From assembly GCA_049695975.1 (NCBI GenBank), contig JBAVTE010000005.1:1-33064 (forward strand): DNA of 33,064 bases. The letters are read 5' to 3'. This DNA comes from CAILDB01 sp049695975 (GTDB lineage Bacteria; Patescibacteriota; Minisyncoccia; Phycocordibacterales; GWA1-40-21). Shown piece after piece: positions 1-7,758 of the stretch (position 1 is its first letter; each line of letters begins with the position of its first letter). Both the position numbers and the translations under genes were made by a program. The notes below the pieces were generated by a model. It saw nothing but the letters and a program-made list of their open reading frames with translations. It was not told the origin of the DNA and made no database searches.

Positions 1-1
1 C

Positions 2-661
2 CCTAGTGCAGTTGTATCTAATCCGATTGAAGCACCTTTTTTTGAATACAGAGAAACAAAAGAAAATTTAAAAAAGAAGTTTGGTTTGAATAACCTTACT
101 GTTTTATGTGTCGGCAGAATTTCCGAAGAAAAAAAAATAGATACTATCATAGATGCATTTATTGATTTTTCCAAGGAGAAAAATAATGTTACGCTCGTCA
201 TTATTGGAGAAGGATCTCTCAGAAAGAAATTTGAAAAAAGTGTGAGCGAAAGTGAAAAATCTTCGCAGATTAAATTTCTTGGACCTTATATCGGAGAAAA
301 TAAACAGAATCTTTTTGATATTTTTCATGCTTCGGATATTTTTACTATTGCTGGTGTTTTTGAAACACAAAGTATGTGTATGTTGCAAGCTATGGCGAGT
401 GGTTTACCTGTGATAGCATCGAGAGGAGGAGCTTTACCAGATATTGTCGGTAAAGAAAATGGACTTCTTTTTGATATCGGCAATTCTGACCAATTGACTA
501 AACAATTGGAAATATTGTATTCAAATACAAAATTGAGAGAACAATTTGCCAAAAACGCCAGAAATTTTTGCGAAAAACTAACTGTCGAAAACATAGCAAA
601 TGAATGGGAAAAGATATATAATGCTGTAATTGAAGATTACAATGACAAACAACAAAAATAA
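2..661 (+). CDS. GT4-family glycosyltransferase, 5'-truncated by window edge
   Basis: The reading frame is open from the window edge, so this is the C-terminal ~219 residues of a longer protein. The TTG at 86 is internal, because codons before it encode family-typical sequence (NPIEAPFF, then KKKFGL). The nucleotide-binding Rossmann half of a GT-B transferase is visible: the strand VLCVGRISEEKKID, then the donor-binding stretch ETQSMCMLQAMASG and GLPVIAS. The second glutamate of the usual E-x7-E motif is a glutamine here (LQAMA instead of LEAMA). The family moves a sugar from a nucleotide donor to a lipid or glycan. The next gene, a GT2 transferase, overlaps its end, so the two likely form one operon for surface glycan assembly. 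The acceptor cannot be told. Confidence 0.85.
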   Translation, partial: PSAVVSNPIEAPFFEYRETKENLKKKFGLNNLTVLCVGRISEEKKIDTIIDAFIDFSKEKNNVTLVIIGEGSLRKKFEKSVSESEKSSQIKFLGPYIGENKQNLFDIFHASDIFTIAGVFETQSMCMLQAMASGLPVIASRGGALPDIVGKENGLLFDIGNSDQLTKQLEILYSNTKLREQFAKNARNFCEKLTVENIANEWEKIYNAVIEDYNDKQQK

Positions 662-1949
662 CTTAAAAATAAGTTTAATTATCCCCGCTTTTAACGAGGA
701 AAATTACATAGAAGAATGTTTGAGAAATGCCATCAAATATTCAGACGGTAAATTTCACGAAATAATAGTCATAGATAACAACAGCACGGATAAAACAAGA
801 GAAATTGCAGAAAAGTTTCCTGGAGTCCGTGTAGTACATGAGCCACAGAAAGGCCTCACCCGTGCTAGACAAAAAGGGCTTGAGGTTTCTACGGGCGAAT
901 ACATAGCATATATTGATGCAGACACTCGCCTTCACCCATTGTGGTTTAAAACAGCAGAAGATTTTTTTAAGAAACATCCAGAAGTTATCAGCCTTAGCGG
1001 ACCATACAGATATTATGATGGATCAATTTCTAAAAATTTTTTTCAACATATTACTTGGTGGATAGGAGCACCAGTCAACTATTATATGGCAGGATACATG
1101 GTTTTGGGAGGTAATTTTATTGCAAAAAAAGAATTTCTTCTAAAAACTGGTGGCTTTGATAAGACTATTGAATTTTATGGGGAAGATACTGATATTGCGA
1201 GGAGGTTGAGCAAGCACGGCAAAGTAGTATTCAAAATGGACTTTTTTATTTATTCTTCCAGTCGTCGTTTACAAAGTGAAGGTTTTATAAAAACAAATTG
1301 GATTTATGGGATGAATTTTTTGTGGCAGGTCTTGTTTCATCACCCTTTTACAAAAGAATATACCGACAAACGCCTATCAAATAACCTGGGCGGAAATAAT
1401 TGTATTGATAACGTGGAGAAAAATGGTGCTGAAATAAAAGCATGGGTTACTAGTTTATTTTTTGCTTTAGCTTTTATTATTACTTTGGTATTTGAATCGT
1501 TTGATTGGCAAAAAGCTATCCCTCTTGCCATATTTTATGCTGTATTTGTTTTTAATACTTTCTTTTCAATCAGATGTTTTTCTCGCATCATACCTCCATA
1601 CAGTTTTGTACAAGGTATTATAGATTTTATTCTTGCATCACTCTATATTGCAGTAGCTATAAACATAGACAGTCCCGCATATTTTATATTTTTTACTTTA
1701 CTTATTTTTGCTATTTCTTCATTAAAATATACTTTACTCTTTGGAAACATAGGATATGATTCTATCCTTAAAAGAAAAATTTTGATTGATATGATAGGTG
1801 TTTGCGGGTGTACCCTTGTCATAGGCGGAATACTAATAGGTTATGTTAGAACCAGTATCTGGGCATGGTTAGTAGTCTTTGTTATAGCCAATATCATTCT
1901 ATTTTATTTTTGGCCCTTTTACAAAATAGATATTCTTGAGGATAGGTAG
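642..1949 (+). CDS. GT2-family membrane glycosyltransferase
   Basis: The N-terminal ~230 residues form a GT-A domain: SLIIPAFNEENYIEECL, the nucleotide contact DNNSTDKT and the metal-binding DADTR. The second half holds about five to six hydrophobic segments, making this a membrane-attached polyprenyl- or glycan-directed transferase. I chose the ATG at 642 (MTNNKNNLKISL); a TTG at 630 in the same frame would only add MKI and T. The gene overlaps the preceding GT4 gene by 20 bp, which implies translational coupling. The precise sugar and acceptor are unknown. Confidence 0.85.
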   Translation: MTNNKNNLKISLIIPAFNEENYIEECLRNAIKYSDGKFHEIIVIDNNSTDKTREIAEKFPGVRVVHEPQKGLTRARQKGLEVSTGEYIAYIDADTRLHPLWFKTAEDFFKKHPEVISLSGPYRYYDGSISKNFFQHITWWIGAPVNYYMAGYMVLGGNFIAKKEFLLKTGGFDKTIEFYGEDTDIARRLSKHGKVVFKMDFFIYSSSRRLQSEGFIKTNWIYGMNFLWQVLFHHPFTKEYTDKRLSNNLGGNNCIDNVEKNGAEIKAWVTSLFFALAFIITLVFESFDWQKAIPLAIFYAVFVFNTFFSIRCFSRIIPPYSFVQGIIDFILASLYIAVAINIDSPAYFIFFTLLIFAISSLKYTLLFGNIGYDSILKRKILIDMIGVCGCTLVIGGILIGYVRTSIWAWLVVFVIANIILFYFWPFYKIDILEDR

Positions 1950-2008
1950 TCGAAAATAAAAAAACTATTTTTTACCGTACTCTATCCAATACGGGAGATT
2001 AAGTATTA

Positions 2009-3469
2009 TTATTTTTCTAAATCCAAAATATGATCGATGCGAATTTTGCTTATAAAATCAGGAACATGACTCACTACTATCATAGTTCCTTCGTATTTGT
2101 TTAGTGCCTCAGCAATCACAGGAATATGACGAAAATTTATGTGATTTGTTGGTTCATCTAAAATAAGCAAACCCGGCTTTTGTAAGACGAGTCTAGCAAA
2201 AGCGACTAAACCTTTTTGACCTTCTGATAAATTCCCTATTTTTGTGTTCATTACATCACTCGTGATGAGGAAACCAGCCGCCACGCCCCTCATATTTTCT
2301 TCAGATATTTTTTCAGACACTGATGACAAGGATTTGTAAACAGTATCTTCAAAATTTAAAGTAGAAAAATCTTGACGATAATAGCCGATATGTACACCAG
2401 GAGCAATCTCTGTTCCCTCCGCCAATTTTTTTGCCATTGATTCAAGAAGTGTGCTTTTACCAATACCATTTGGACCAATAAGTAAAAGATGCTGATTTCT
2501 CCTGAGTTTTATATTTGTTTTCCTCTCCACCATCTTGTGTTTTTTGAAAACTCTAAAAGCAGATATTTTGACAATCTCCCCCACAATATCCGACTGCACA
2601 GGAATGACAAAAGGGCGAATCGTCCTGTCTTCTTTTCGCGTATCAACTTTTTCTTCTTCCAGATCTTCCGCCTTTTCTCTCATTCTTTTTGCAACTAGAC
2701 GCATTTGCCCGCCTTTCATAGCAAAAAAATTGGCTTTATCTTTCTTGTCTTGTATCTCTTTTGATAACTGAGCATTTTTTCTATTTTCTTTTTCTTGACG
2801 AAGAGTGATTTGTTCTCGCACATCAAAATAATTCCCTACATATTGTTCTATTTTTTTAGTAAAAATATCCAGATACAAAACTCCGTCTGTAAAACTATTT
2901 AAAAAATCCGCATCATGAGATATGACTATGCAGGTCTTCTGGTATTTTATCAAAAATTGTGTCAGATGCTCGATCCCCGCTTTATCCAAATTATTTGTCG
3001 GCTCATCTAACAAAAGCAAATCCGGATCTTGAATAAGTGCTGAAGCTAGCAAAAGTCTCGCCTGTTGACCACCAGAAAAAGATCCAACGATCCGATCATG
3101 AACATTAATGTGTCCCGATAGATTCACCACTTCCAAAATATCATCGATTCTGGGATCAATGTCATACTTTTTTTCAGTAAAACATTTCTGAAAAAATTCC
3201 CGCACCGTCAGATCAAATTCATTCCTCGGAATCACCTGCCGAGAAGTGGCAATAGACACACCATTTACTATATTTATCATACCACTCCCCGGTAAAATAT
3301 CTTTGGTAATTAGTTTAAATATAGTGCTTTTACCTGATCCATTTTGTCCCATAATGGTAGTCTTGGTGCCACGACGAATAGCAAAATCTACCTCGTTCAA
3401 AAGAGGGTGATTTTCGCCATATCCAAACGAAACTTTTTCAAACCTAAGTATTGTATCTTCTTTAGCCAT
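2009..3469 (-). CDS. ABC-F family ATPase (duplicated ATPase domains)
   Basis: This is a soluble protein with two ABC ATPase domains and no membrane segments. The first domain has Walker A GQNGSGKST (residues 41-49), signature SGGQQARLL and Walker B LLLLDEPTNNLD. The second has GPNGIGKSTLLE, the variant signature LSEGQKGLVAFARL and LLILDEPTNHIN. A charged linker lies between them (KKDKANFFAMKGGQMRLVAKRM). This is the ABC-F layout; members act on the ribosome (translation factor or antibiotic protection) rather than as transporters. A TATTCT -10-like box lies just before the ATG and no Shine-Dalgarno site is seen. The ABC exporter upstream is on the same strand with a 47-bp gap, but the functions are probably unrelated. 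The subfamily was not determined. Confidence 0.9.
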   Translation of the reverse strand: MAKEDTILRFEKVSFGYGENHPLLNEVDFAIRRGTKTTIMGQNGSGKSTIFKLITKDILPGSGMINIVNGVSIATSRQVIPRNEFDLTVREFFQKCFTEKKYDIDPRIDDILEVVNLSGHINVHDRIVGSFSGGQQARLLLASALIQDPDLLLLDEPTNNLDKAGIEHLTQFLIKYQKTCIVISHDADFLNSFTDGVLYLDIFTKKIEQYVGNYFDVREQITLRQEKENRKNAQLSKEIQDKKDKANFFAMKGGQMRLVAKRMREKAEDLEEEKVDTRKEDRTIRPFVIPVQSDIVGEIVKISAFRVFKKHKMVERKTNIKLRRNQHLLLIGPNGIGKSTLLESMAKKLAEGTEIAPGVHIGYYRQDFSTLNFEDTVYKSLSSVSEKISEENMRGVAAGFLITSDVMNTKIGNLSEGQKGLVAFARLVLQKPGLLILDEPTNHINFRHIPVIAEALNKYEGTMIVVSHVPDFISKIRIDHILDLEK

Positions 3470-3516
3470 ACATTAGAGAATACTGTATTTTTAATAAAAT
3501 AGAAAGGAGAAAAATA

Positions 3517-5289
3517 TTATTTTATAAATCCACCAGCCTGAAGATTCCAAAGATTTTTATAAAGCCCACCATCTTTCTGTAATAAATCATCATGCGAACC
3601 TTCTTCCATTATTTTACCCATTTTCAAAACTATAATTCTATCCATTTTACTTATAGTCGAAAGCCTGTGTGCAATGACTATGGTAGTGCGATTGCGCATA
3701 AGATTGTCCAACGCATCTTGTATCAAAGTTTCTGAATGTGAATCAAGACTAGAAGTAGCTTCATCTAGGATGAGGATCGGAGCATTTTTTAAAATTGCTC
3801 TAGCTATGGCCACTCTCTGTCTCTCCCCACCAGAAAGCTTAATACCTCTTTCTCCGACAAAAGTATTATATTTTAAAGGCAATGCTTCAATAAACTCATC
3901 ACAGTGGGCAAGCTTTGCTACTTTTTTAACTTCTTCATCTGTGGCATCATGTCTCCCATATCTAATATTTTCCAAAAGAGTTCTATGGAATAAGACTGGA
4001 TCTTGAGGAACAATGCTAATATTTTTGTGCAAACTTTCTTGCGTAACATTTTTAATATCTTGTCCGTCTATCAATATAGAACCTTCCGTCAAATCAAAAA
4101 ATCTTAAAATAAGTCTGACAAGTGTAGTTTTCCCTGCACCAGATGGGCCGACAAAAGCCACTTTTTCCCCTGCTAATATTTTCACATTTATTTTGTGGAG
4201 AATTTCTCTTGAATGATTAAAACTAAAAACAACATTCTGAAAATCAATCTCGCCTTCCTTTGCAATCAACTCCTTTGCTCCAACTGTATCTTTTACTTCA
4301 TGATCTTTGAGTAAAATTTCTACCATTTCTCTTGAATCAGCAAGCCCCTCATAAATATCTCGGACTACTCTATTGAATCCCCAAAGTTGCTGAGCAAGAC
4401 CAATAATATATACCTGTATAAGAACAAAAGTTCCTACTGTAGCCATTCCTTTACCCCAGAAAATAATAGTGTAATAAAAAGCGACAAATTCAACTATATA
4501 AATAAGAAACGCCTGTAACATATCTACATATTGTGAAAGATTCCATGAAATTGCCTGTTTTTGTGCCTGATCATTTGTTACTTCTTCAAAATTCAAACTT
4601 TCTTTCTTGAATCCACCAAAAAGAGTGATAGCACTTTGATTTGAAATATTATCTGACAATATTCCTGTGGTATGAGAATCGGCAAGAGCTACAGCTATAT
4701 CGTATTTCATCTTCCATCGAGAAAATAAAACGCTAAATGTAGAATATACAATTACCCATACAACAATGACAATAGAAACAACAGGAGCTACCACCCAAGT
4801 TACTGCGATGGAAACTAACACTGTAATAAAGAGTGGTAAAAGATTGAATACCAAACTATCTGCCAATCTCTCAAATGATCTACTAAAACGATTGACTTTC
4901 TGAACGAGTGATCCGGCAAAATTGTTGGTAAAAAAACCATAAGAATGTAACATCAAATAATCAAAAGATTTTTGCTTCAGTTTTGCCATGACTCCGGATT
5001 CAACTTTAGTAAAAATACGCATAGATATCTGAAAAGATATCCAACCAAACAAGTGGATAATGAGAATCAATATAATTGTATGAATCAAACTTGTTACAGA
5101 AATATCTGTAGTAACTGAACTTCCTAAAATATCAAAGAATTTTTTGTAAAAAATAGGGACAAACATATTCAAAGATGTAGATGCAGTAAAAAGAAAAAAA
5201 CAAACGAAAAATAGCCCCCTAAAGTGGCCCATTCCATACCAAAATTCCTTGAAAATCTGACTATTTGTAATTTTACTGTCTTTAGTCAT
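3517..5289 (-). CDS. MsbA/LmrA-like ABC exporter (fused permease-ATPase)
   Basis: A half-transporter of 590 residues, the usual length for type IV ABC exporters. The first ~330 residues hold about six transmembrane helices. The ATPase follows, with Walker A GPSGAGKTT, signature LSGGERQRVAIARA, Walker B ILILDEATSSLD and the H-loop IVIAHRLST. It would work as a homodimer in the cytoplasmic membrane, exporting lipid, peptide or drug; the substrate is unknown. The strict ATPase motifs indicate an active pump. Transcription probably starts at the extended -10 box at 5300-5308. Confidence 0.92.
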   Translation of the reverse strand: MTKDSKITNSQIFKEFWYGMGHFRGLFFVCFFLFTASTSLNMFVPIFYKKFFDILGSSVTTDISVTSLIHTIILILIIHLFGWISFQISMRIFTKVESGVMAKLKQKSFDYLMLHSYGFFTNNFAGSLVQKVNRFSRSFERLADSLVFNLLPLFITVLVSIAVTWVVAPVVSIVIVVWVIVYSTFSVLFSRWKMKYDIAVALADSHTTGILSDNISNQSAITLFGGFKKESLNFEEVTNDQAQKQAISWNLSQYVDMLQAFLIYIVEFVAFYYTIIFWGKGMATVGTFVLIQVYIIGLAQQLWGFNRVVRDIYEGLADSREMVEILLKDHEVKDTVGAKELIAKEGEIDFQNVVFSFNHSREILHKINVKILAGEKVAFVGPSGAGKTTLVRLILRFFDLTEGSILIDGQDIKNVTQESLHKNISIVPQDPVLFHRTLLENIRYGRHDATDEEVKKVAKLAHCDEFIEALPLKYNTFVGERGIKLSGGERQRVAIARAILKNAPILILDEATSSLDSHSETLIQDALDNLMRNRTTIVIAHRLSTISKMDRIIVLKMGKIMEEGSHDDLLQKDGGLYKNLWNLQAGGFIK

Positions 5290-5299
5290 GTAGAAAAAG

Positions 5300-5308
5300 A
5301 TTCTAACA
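5300..5308 (-). promoter_or_regulatory. Extended -10 promoter of the ABC exporter
   Basis: The minus strand reads TGTTAGAAT, a TGn extended -10, ending 10 bp before the exporter ATG at 5289. No Shine-Dalgarno sequence fits in the gap, so the mRNA would be nearly leaderless. Confidence 0.45.
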
Positions 5309-5366
5309 CATTTTATACATAATGTATATCAAACGCTGAACCATGACATTCTAGACTTGAAGCTGT

Positions 5367-5840
5367 CTATTCACCAACACAATTTGAATAAGTTTCTGTA
5401 CTTGATGTACCTTCTGTTATAAATGCTGTATCACCCTTGTTCCAAAAAACAAATGACTCATCGGCTTTTGCATATCGCGCACCAGATGCTGACACTGCGT
5501 GTGGAACTGACATATTTCTTTCATCGCTTAACTTTAAATCGACAAATTTGTCATCCGTCGGATAAAAGGTAGCAATGATGCTTTTTGAGGAATCGCATTG
5601 AAAAGTGACTGTTTTGGGCGTTGCAGGTGTACAATAGCTCTCCCAGACTCTAATACAACTTGCTTTGGCTTCGCAATATGAGTATCCGGCTGATCCGATA
5701 CAGCCATGAATATCACGGTCCCCACCAATGATTCTATTTGACGAATCCTTTTCACCATTTTTCGAAAAAAAAGATAAACCTGAAATCACCACAAGTAGGA
5801 TTACTAAAATAGAAATGATAATTTTTGCACTTTTTGTCAT
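5367..5840 (-). CDS. Secreted/membrane-anchored MliC-like lysozyme inhibitor with N-terminal Cys motif
   Basis: 157 residues. Residues 7-25 are a hydrophobic anchor or uncleaved signal. Then comes a Cys-rich stretch (DRDIHGCIGSAGYSYCE ... CIRVWESYC), a motif I recall as common in Patescibacterial secreted proteins. The C-terminal ~85 residues match the MliC/PliC pattern: VTFQCDSSKSIIATFY, VDLKLSDE, the hallmark SASGARY, FWNKGDTAFI and a closing cysteine (YSNC) that could pair with the first. MliC proteins bind and block c-type lysozyme in the periplasm. No lipobox cysteine is visible at the end of the signal, so it is probably membrane-tethered. It stands alone, with its own promoter at 5869-5877. 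Confidence 0.75.
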   Translation of the reverse strand: MTKSAKIIISILVILLVVISGLSFFSKNGEKDSSNRIIGGDRDIHGCIGSAGYSYCEAKASCIRVWESYCTPATPKTVTFQCDSSKSIIATFYPTDDKFVDLKLSDERNMSVPHAVSASGARYAKADESFVFWNKGDTAFITEGTSSTETYSNCVGE

Positions 5841-5868
5841 ATGATTTATATATTATTTAATAATAAAT

Positions 5869-5877
5869 ATTATAGCA
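5869..5877 (-). promoter_or_regulatory. Extended -10 promoter of the MliC-like gene
   Basis: The minus strand reads TGCTATAAT, a consensus extended -10, 28 bp before the ATG at 5840. The short leader is A/T-only and shows no Shine-Dalgarno site. Confidence 0.55.
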
Positions 5878-5963
5878 CATTACTAAAAATTTTTTCTTAA
5901 ATATATCCTTTATTCTGATTTCGATTATTTCTCCTATTATATTCTTATTAAAACAAAGATATT

Positions 5964-6003
5964 AAAAAAGCACCCTCGCACAGCCGAAGCCGATTGAGGG
6001 TGC
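5964..6003 (-). terminator. Terminator of GC-rich module copy 1 (UUCG-capped)
   Basis: Read on the minus strand: an 8-bp stem GCACCCTC/GAGGGTGC, a 3x3 internal loop, then a CGGC/GCTG stem closed by a TTCG tetraloop, followed by six T. The structure and the T run fit intrinsic termination of the minus-strand gene. The same element recurs at 6832-6872. Confidence 0.85.
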
Positions 6004-6025
6004 AGAAGAGACAAAATCCAAAGGT

Positions 6026-6553
6026 CTAGGATACCTGAAGGACCTCTGTGCTCTGAGTGTTCTTGCGACGCAGGAACAGGAAGCGAATACGGCCATCCAA
6101 GACGATACCAGCGTTGCCGGCGATGGCGTCGAGATACTGCCTGCCAAAGCCGTAGCTCTCCACACAGAACACACGGAGATGGCCATTCGAGTCGGTTATC
6201 GCTTCCATCGCCACTACCACGAAGGTTTTCTTAGGCTGGTCCTTGCATTGTAGCGGTAGTTGGGGACCGACTTCGGCAGGACACTTGTCCAAACCGATTT
6301 CGCTAGCCCGCTTACAGCTATCTGCATAACAGGCACCGTCCTTGAAACCGAGTTCCTCGTTGCTGACTTCGACTAGTTCCACATCCTGCTCGGTTTCGCT
6401 CATCTTGAAGGCGGGCTTGCCGAGGATGTCGTTCGCACGATCGTCGACGTAAATTGCGCCATCCCTGAGCGCTTTGCGGATTTCATCAACGTTCTTGAAC
6501 TTTCCAAGCTTCACGGTCTTCCACGTCTTCCAATCCATTTTTGTATACTTCAT
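6026..6553 (-). CDS. GC-rich module protein, copy 1 (uncharacterised CPR paralogue family)
   Basis: 175 residues, soluble, with no signal peptide or membrane segment. The order is a lysine/tryptophan-rich start, a central RANDILGKPAF motif, ELGFKDGACYADSCKRA, a segment identical to copy 2 (CPAEVGPQLPLQCKDQ and onward), a variable stretch at about residues 117-160, and the shared end RRKNTQST-VLQVS. From memory, proteins with ANDILGKPAF and CPAEVGP motifs recur as multi-copy hypothetical proteins in Patescibacteria; I know of no function. The gene is visibly richer in GC than its neighbours, suggesting transfer. The ribosome site AAGGAGGG lies 6 bp before the ATG. It has its own promoter, palindromic leader and terminator. 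Confidence 0.8.
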   Translation of the reverse strand: MKYTKMDWKTWKTVKLGKFKNVDEIRKALRDGAIYVDDRANDILGKPAFKMSETEQDVELVEVSNEELGFKDGACYADSCKRASEIGLDKCPAEVGPQLPLQCKDQPKKTFVVVAMEAITDSNGHLRVFCVESYGFGRQYLDAIAGNAGIVLDGRIRFLFLRRKNTQSTEVLQVS

Positions 6554-6623
6554 GAGAACCCTCCTTACAACTGTTAGTTATTTTTTGAATATCCCTGCTA
6601 GAGATATACAACTCAACCTTTAG

Positions 6624-6671
6624 TGGTCATAGCTAAGAAACACCGAAATTCGGTATCTTTTAGCTATGACC
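6624..6671 (-). promoter_or_regulatory. 48-nt palindromic hairpin in leader of module copy 1
   Basis: The outer arms GGTCATAGCTAA/TTAGCTATGACC enclose a second palindrome (ACCGAA/TTCGGT), so nearly the whole element can fold into one long hairpin with a single mismatch and G-U pairs. It lies in the transcribed leader, between the promoter at 6706-6733 and the gene start at 6553. An equivalent 48-nt element is upstream of copy 2. It could be a riboregulator, RNA-stability element or protein operator. Confidence 0.7.
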
Positions 6672-6705
6672 AATCGCAAGTAATCTATCAAAGAACTGCC
6701 TTTAT

Positions 6706-6733
6706 GGTATATACCTTTTGAGATATTTGTCAA
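6706..6733 (-). promoter_or_regulatory. Promoter of module copy 1
   Basis: The -35 TTGACA (6728-6733) is separated by 16 bp from the -10 TATACC (6706-6711). The spacer sequence AATATCTCAAAAGGT is shared with copy 2. It implies a leader of about 150 nt. Confidence 0.65.
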
Positions 6734-6831
6734 GGGCTCGTTATGGTTCAATAGCTTGGAATCACCCCAAGGTATAAAATATGTATATAGAGTCTAAAGC
6801 TCTATTTACATTTATATTAAAGCAATGATAC

Positions 6832-6872
6832 AAAAAAAGCACCCTCGCACAGCCGAAGCCGATTGAGGGTGC
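6832..6872 (-). terminator. Terminator of GC-rich module copy 2 (UUCG-capped)
   Basis: Same stem, internal loop and TTCG tetraloop as at 5964-6003, followed on the minus strand by seven T. Confidence 0.85.
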
Positions 6873-6894
6873 AGAAGAGACAAAATCCAAAGGT

Positions 6895-7443
6895 CTAAGA
6901 TACCTGAAGGACATCTGTGCTCTGAGTGTTCTTGCGACGCATAAACAAAAAACGAGTATGTGCGTGCCAGACAATTTCATCCCTGCCATTGATGGCTTTG
7001 AGACACATTTCGCCATCGTCATTGTGCTTCAAGTAAAACAGGTTTGGTCGCCCAAACGAGTCGATAATGGCCTCCATCGCCACTACCACGAATGTTTTCT
7101 TAGGCTGGTCCTTGCATTGTAGCGGTAGTTGGGGACCGACTTCGGCAGGACACTTGTCCAAACCGATTTCGCTAGCCCGCTTACAGATATCTGCATAGGA
7201 AGCACTGGCACTGAAACCCAATTCCTCAACTGATTTCCCCTCAATCTGGACATTTTTCTCAGTTTCACTCACCTTGAAGTGGTGCTTGCCGAGGATGTCG
7301 TTCGCACAGGCATGGATTCTGTGTCCATTATCCTTGTAGGATTGACGTATTTTTTCAACGCACTTGATTGTGCCGAGCTTAATAGACTTACTAATCTTCC
7401 ATGTGCTTCCAGAATCGTGCTTTGCAAATTTCATGTGTTGCAT
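6895..7443 (-). CDS. GC-rich module protein, copy 2 (paralogue of the 6026-6553 gene)
   Basis: 182 residues, soluble. It shares with copy 1 the ANDILGK motif, a ~40-residue identical segment containing CPAEVGPQLPLQCKDQ, and the C-terminal RRKNTQST-VLQVS; the N-terminal third and the ~43 residues before the C-terminus differ strongly. The ATG at 7443 (MQHMKF) has AAAGGA upstream; the ATG at 7434 is an alternative. Promoter, hairpin leader and terminator match copy 1 in order and spacing, so the whole transcription unit was duplicated. Function unknown. Confidence 0.8.
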   Translation of the reverse strand: MQHMKFAKHDSGSTWKISKSIKLGTIKCVEKIRQSYKDNGHRIHACANDILGKHHFKVSETEKNVQIEGKSVEELGFSASASYADICKRASEIGLDKCPAEVGPQLPLQCKDQPKKTFVVVAMEAIIDSFGRPNLFYLKHNDDGEMCLKAINGRDEIVWHAHTRFLFMRRKNTQSTDVLQVS

Positions 7444-7518
7444 GATTATACTGAATCCTTTAACTAATAGTTACAATTTATATTCCCATAATAGAGATAT
7501 ATAGCTAGAACCGTTGTT

Positions 7519-7566
7519 GGTCATAGCTAGGAAATACCAATAAATCAGTATCTTTTAGCTATGACC
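7519..7566 (-). promoter_or_regulatory. 48-nt palindromic hairpin in leader of module copy 2
   Basis: The outer arms GGTCATAGCTA/TAGCTATGACC are the same as in copy 1. The inner part has changed sequence but still pairs (GATAC/GTATT with G-U). Equal length and retained pairing despite divergence point to selection on the structure. Confidence 0.7.
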
Positions 7567-7603
7567 AATCACAAAAAAATTATTAAAGAACTATTCTGTC
7601 TGT

Positions 7604-7631
7604 ATTTTAAACCTTTTGAGATATTTGTCAA
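7604..7631 (-). promoter_or_regulatory. Promoter of module copy 2
   Basis: The -35 TTGACA (7626-7631), a 16-bp spacer sharing AATATCTCAAAAGGT with copy 1, and the -10 TAAAAT (7604-7609). The leader would be about 155 nt. Confidence 0.65.
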
Positions 7632-7703
7632 TGGGATGATGTAATGTGAACACACATTTGGCACTTTTTAGTAACATTAATAAATGTGTATAAATATGCA
7701 CGA

Positions 7704-7758
7704 GCGTAGCAAGGACACAGCGTAGCAAGGACACAGCGTAGCAAGGACGGTCCTTGCT
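7704..7758. repeat. 16-bp tandem repeat plus inverted repeat at recombinase truncation point
   Basis: The unit GCGTAGCAAGGACACA occurs at 7704-7719 and 7720-7735, with a third partial unit from 7736. The last unit runs into a perfect 9-bp inverted repeat, AGCAAGGAC/GTCCTTGCT, with one base between the arms. It sits exactly where the recombinase homology begins. Confidence 0.85.

Larger units (their letters stand above)
5964..7631 (-). repeat. Tandem duplication of a complete gene module (period 869 bp)
   Basis: Terminator, 3' untranslated part, gene, leader hairpin and promoter occur twice in direct orientation. The 3' blocks 5970-6072 and 6839-6941, and the internal blocks 6204-6328 and 7073-7197, are almost identical by eye (two differences each), both at an offset of exactly 869. 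The 131 bp between these blocks are strongly diverged but equal in length. Confidence 0.85.

Noticed and set aside
6073..7072. Diversity-generating retroelement variable region in the module genes
   Set aside because: No reverse transcriptase or template repeat in the window, and differences are not confined to adenine positions.
7279..7467. 62-aa plus-strand ORF antisense to module copy 2
   Set aside because: No ribosome site or family match; the minus-strand frame is conserved between both copies.
7704..7748. CRISPR array
   Set aside because: The 16-bp units are directly adjacent with no spacers, and no cas genes are nearby.
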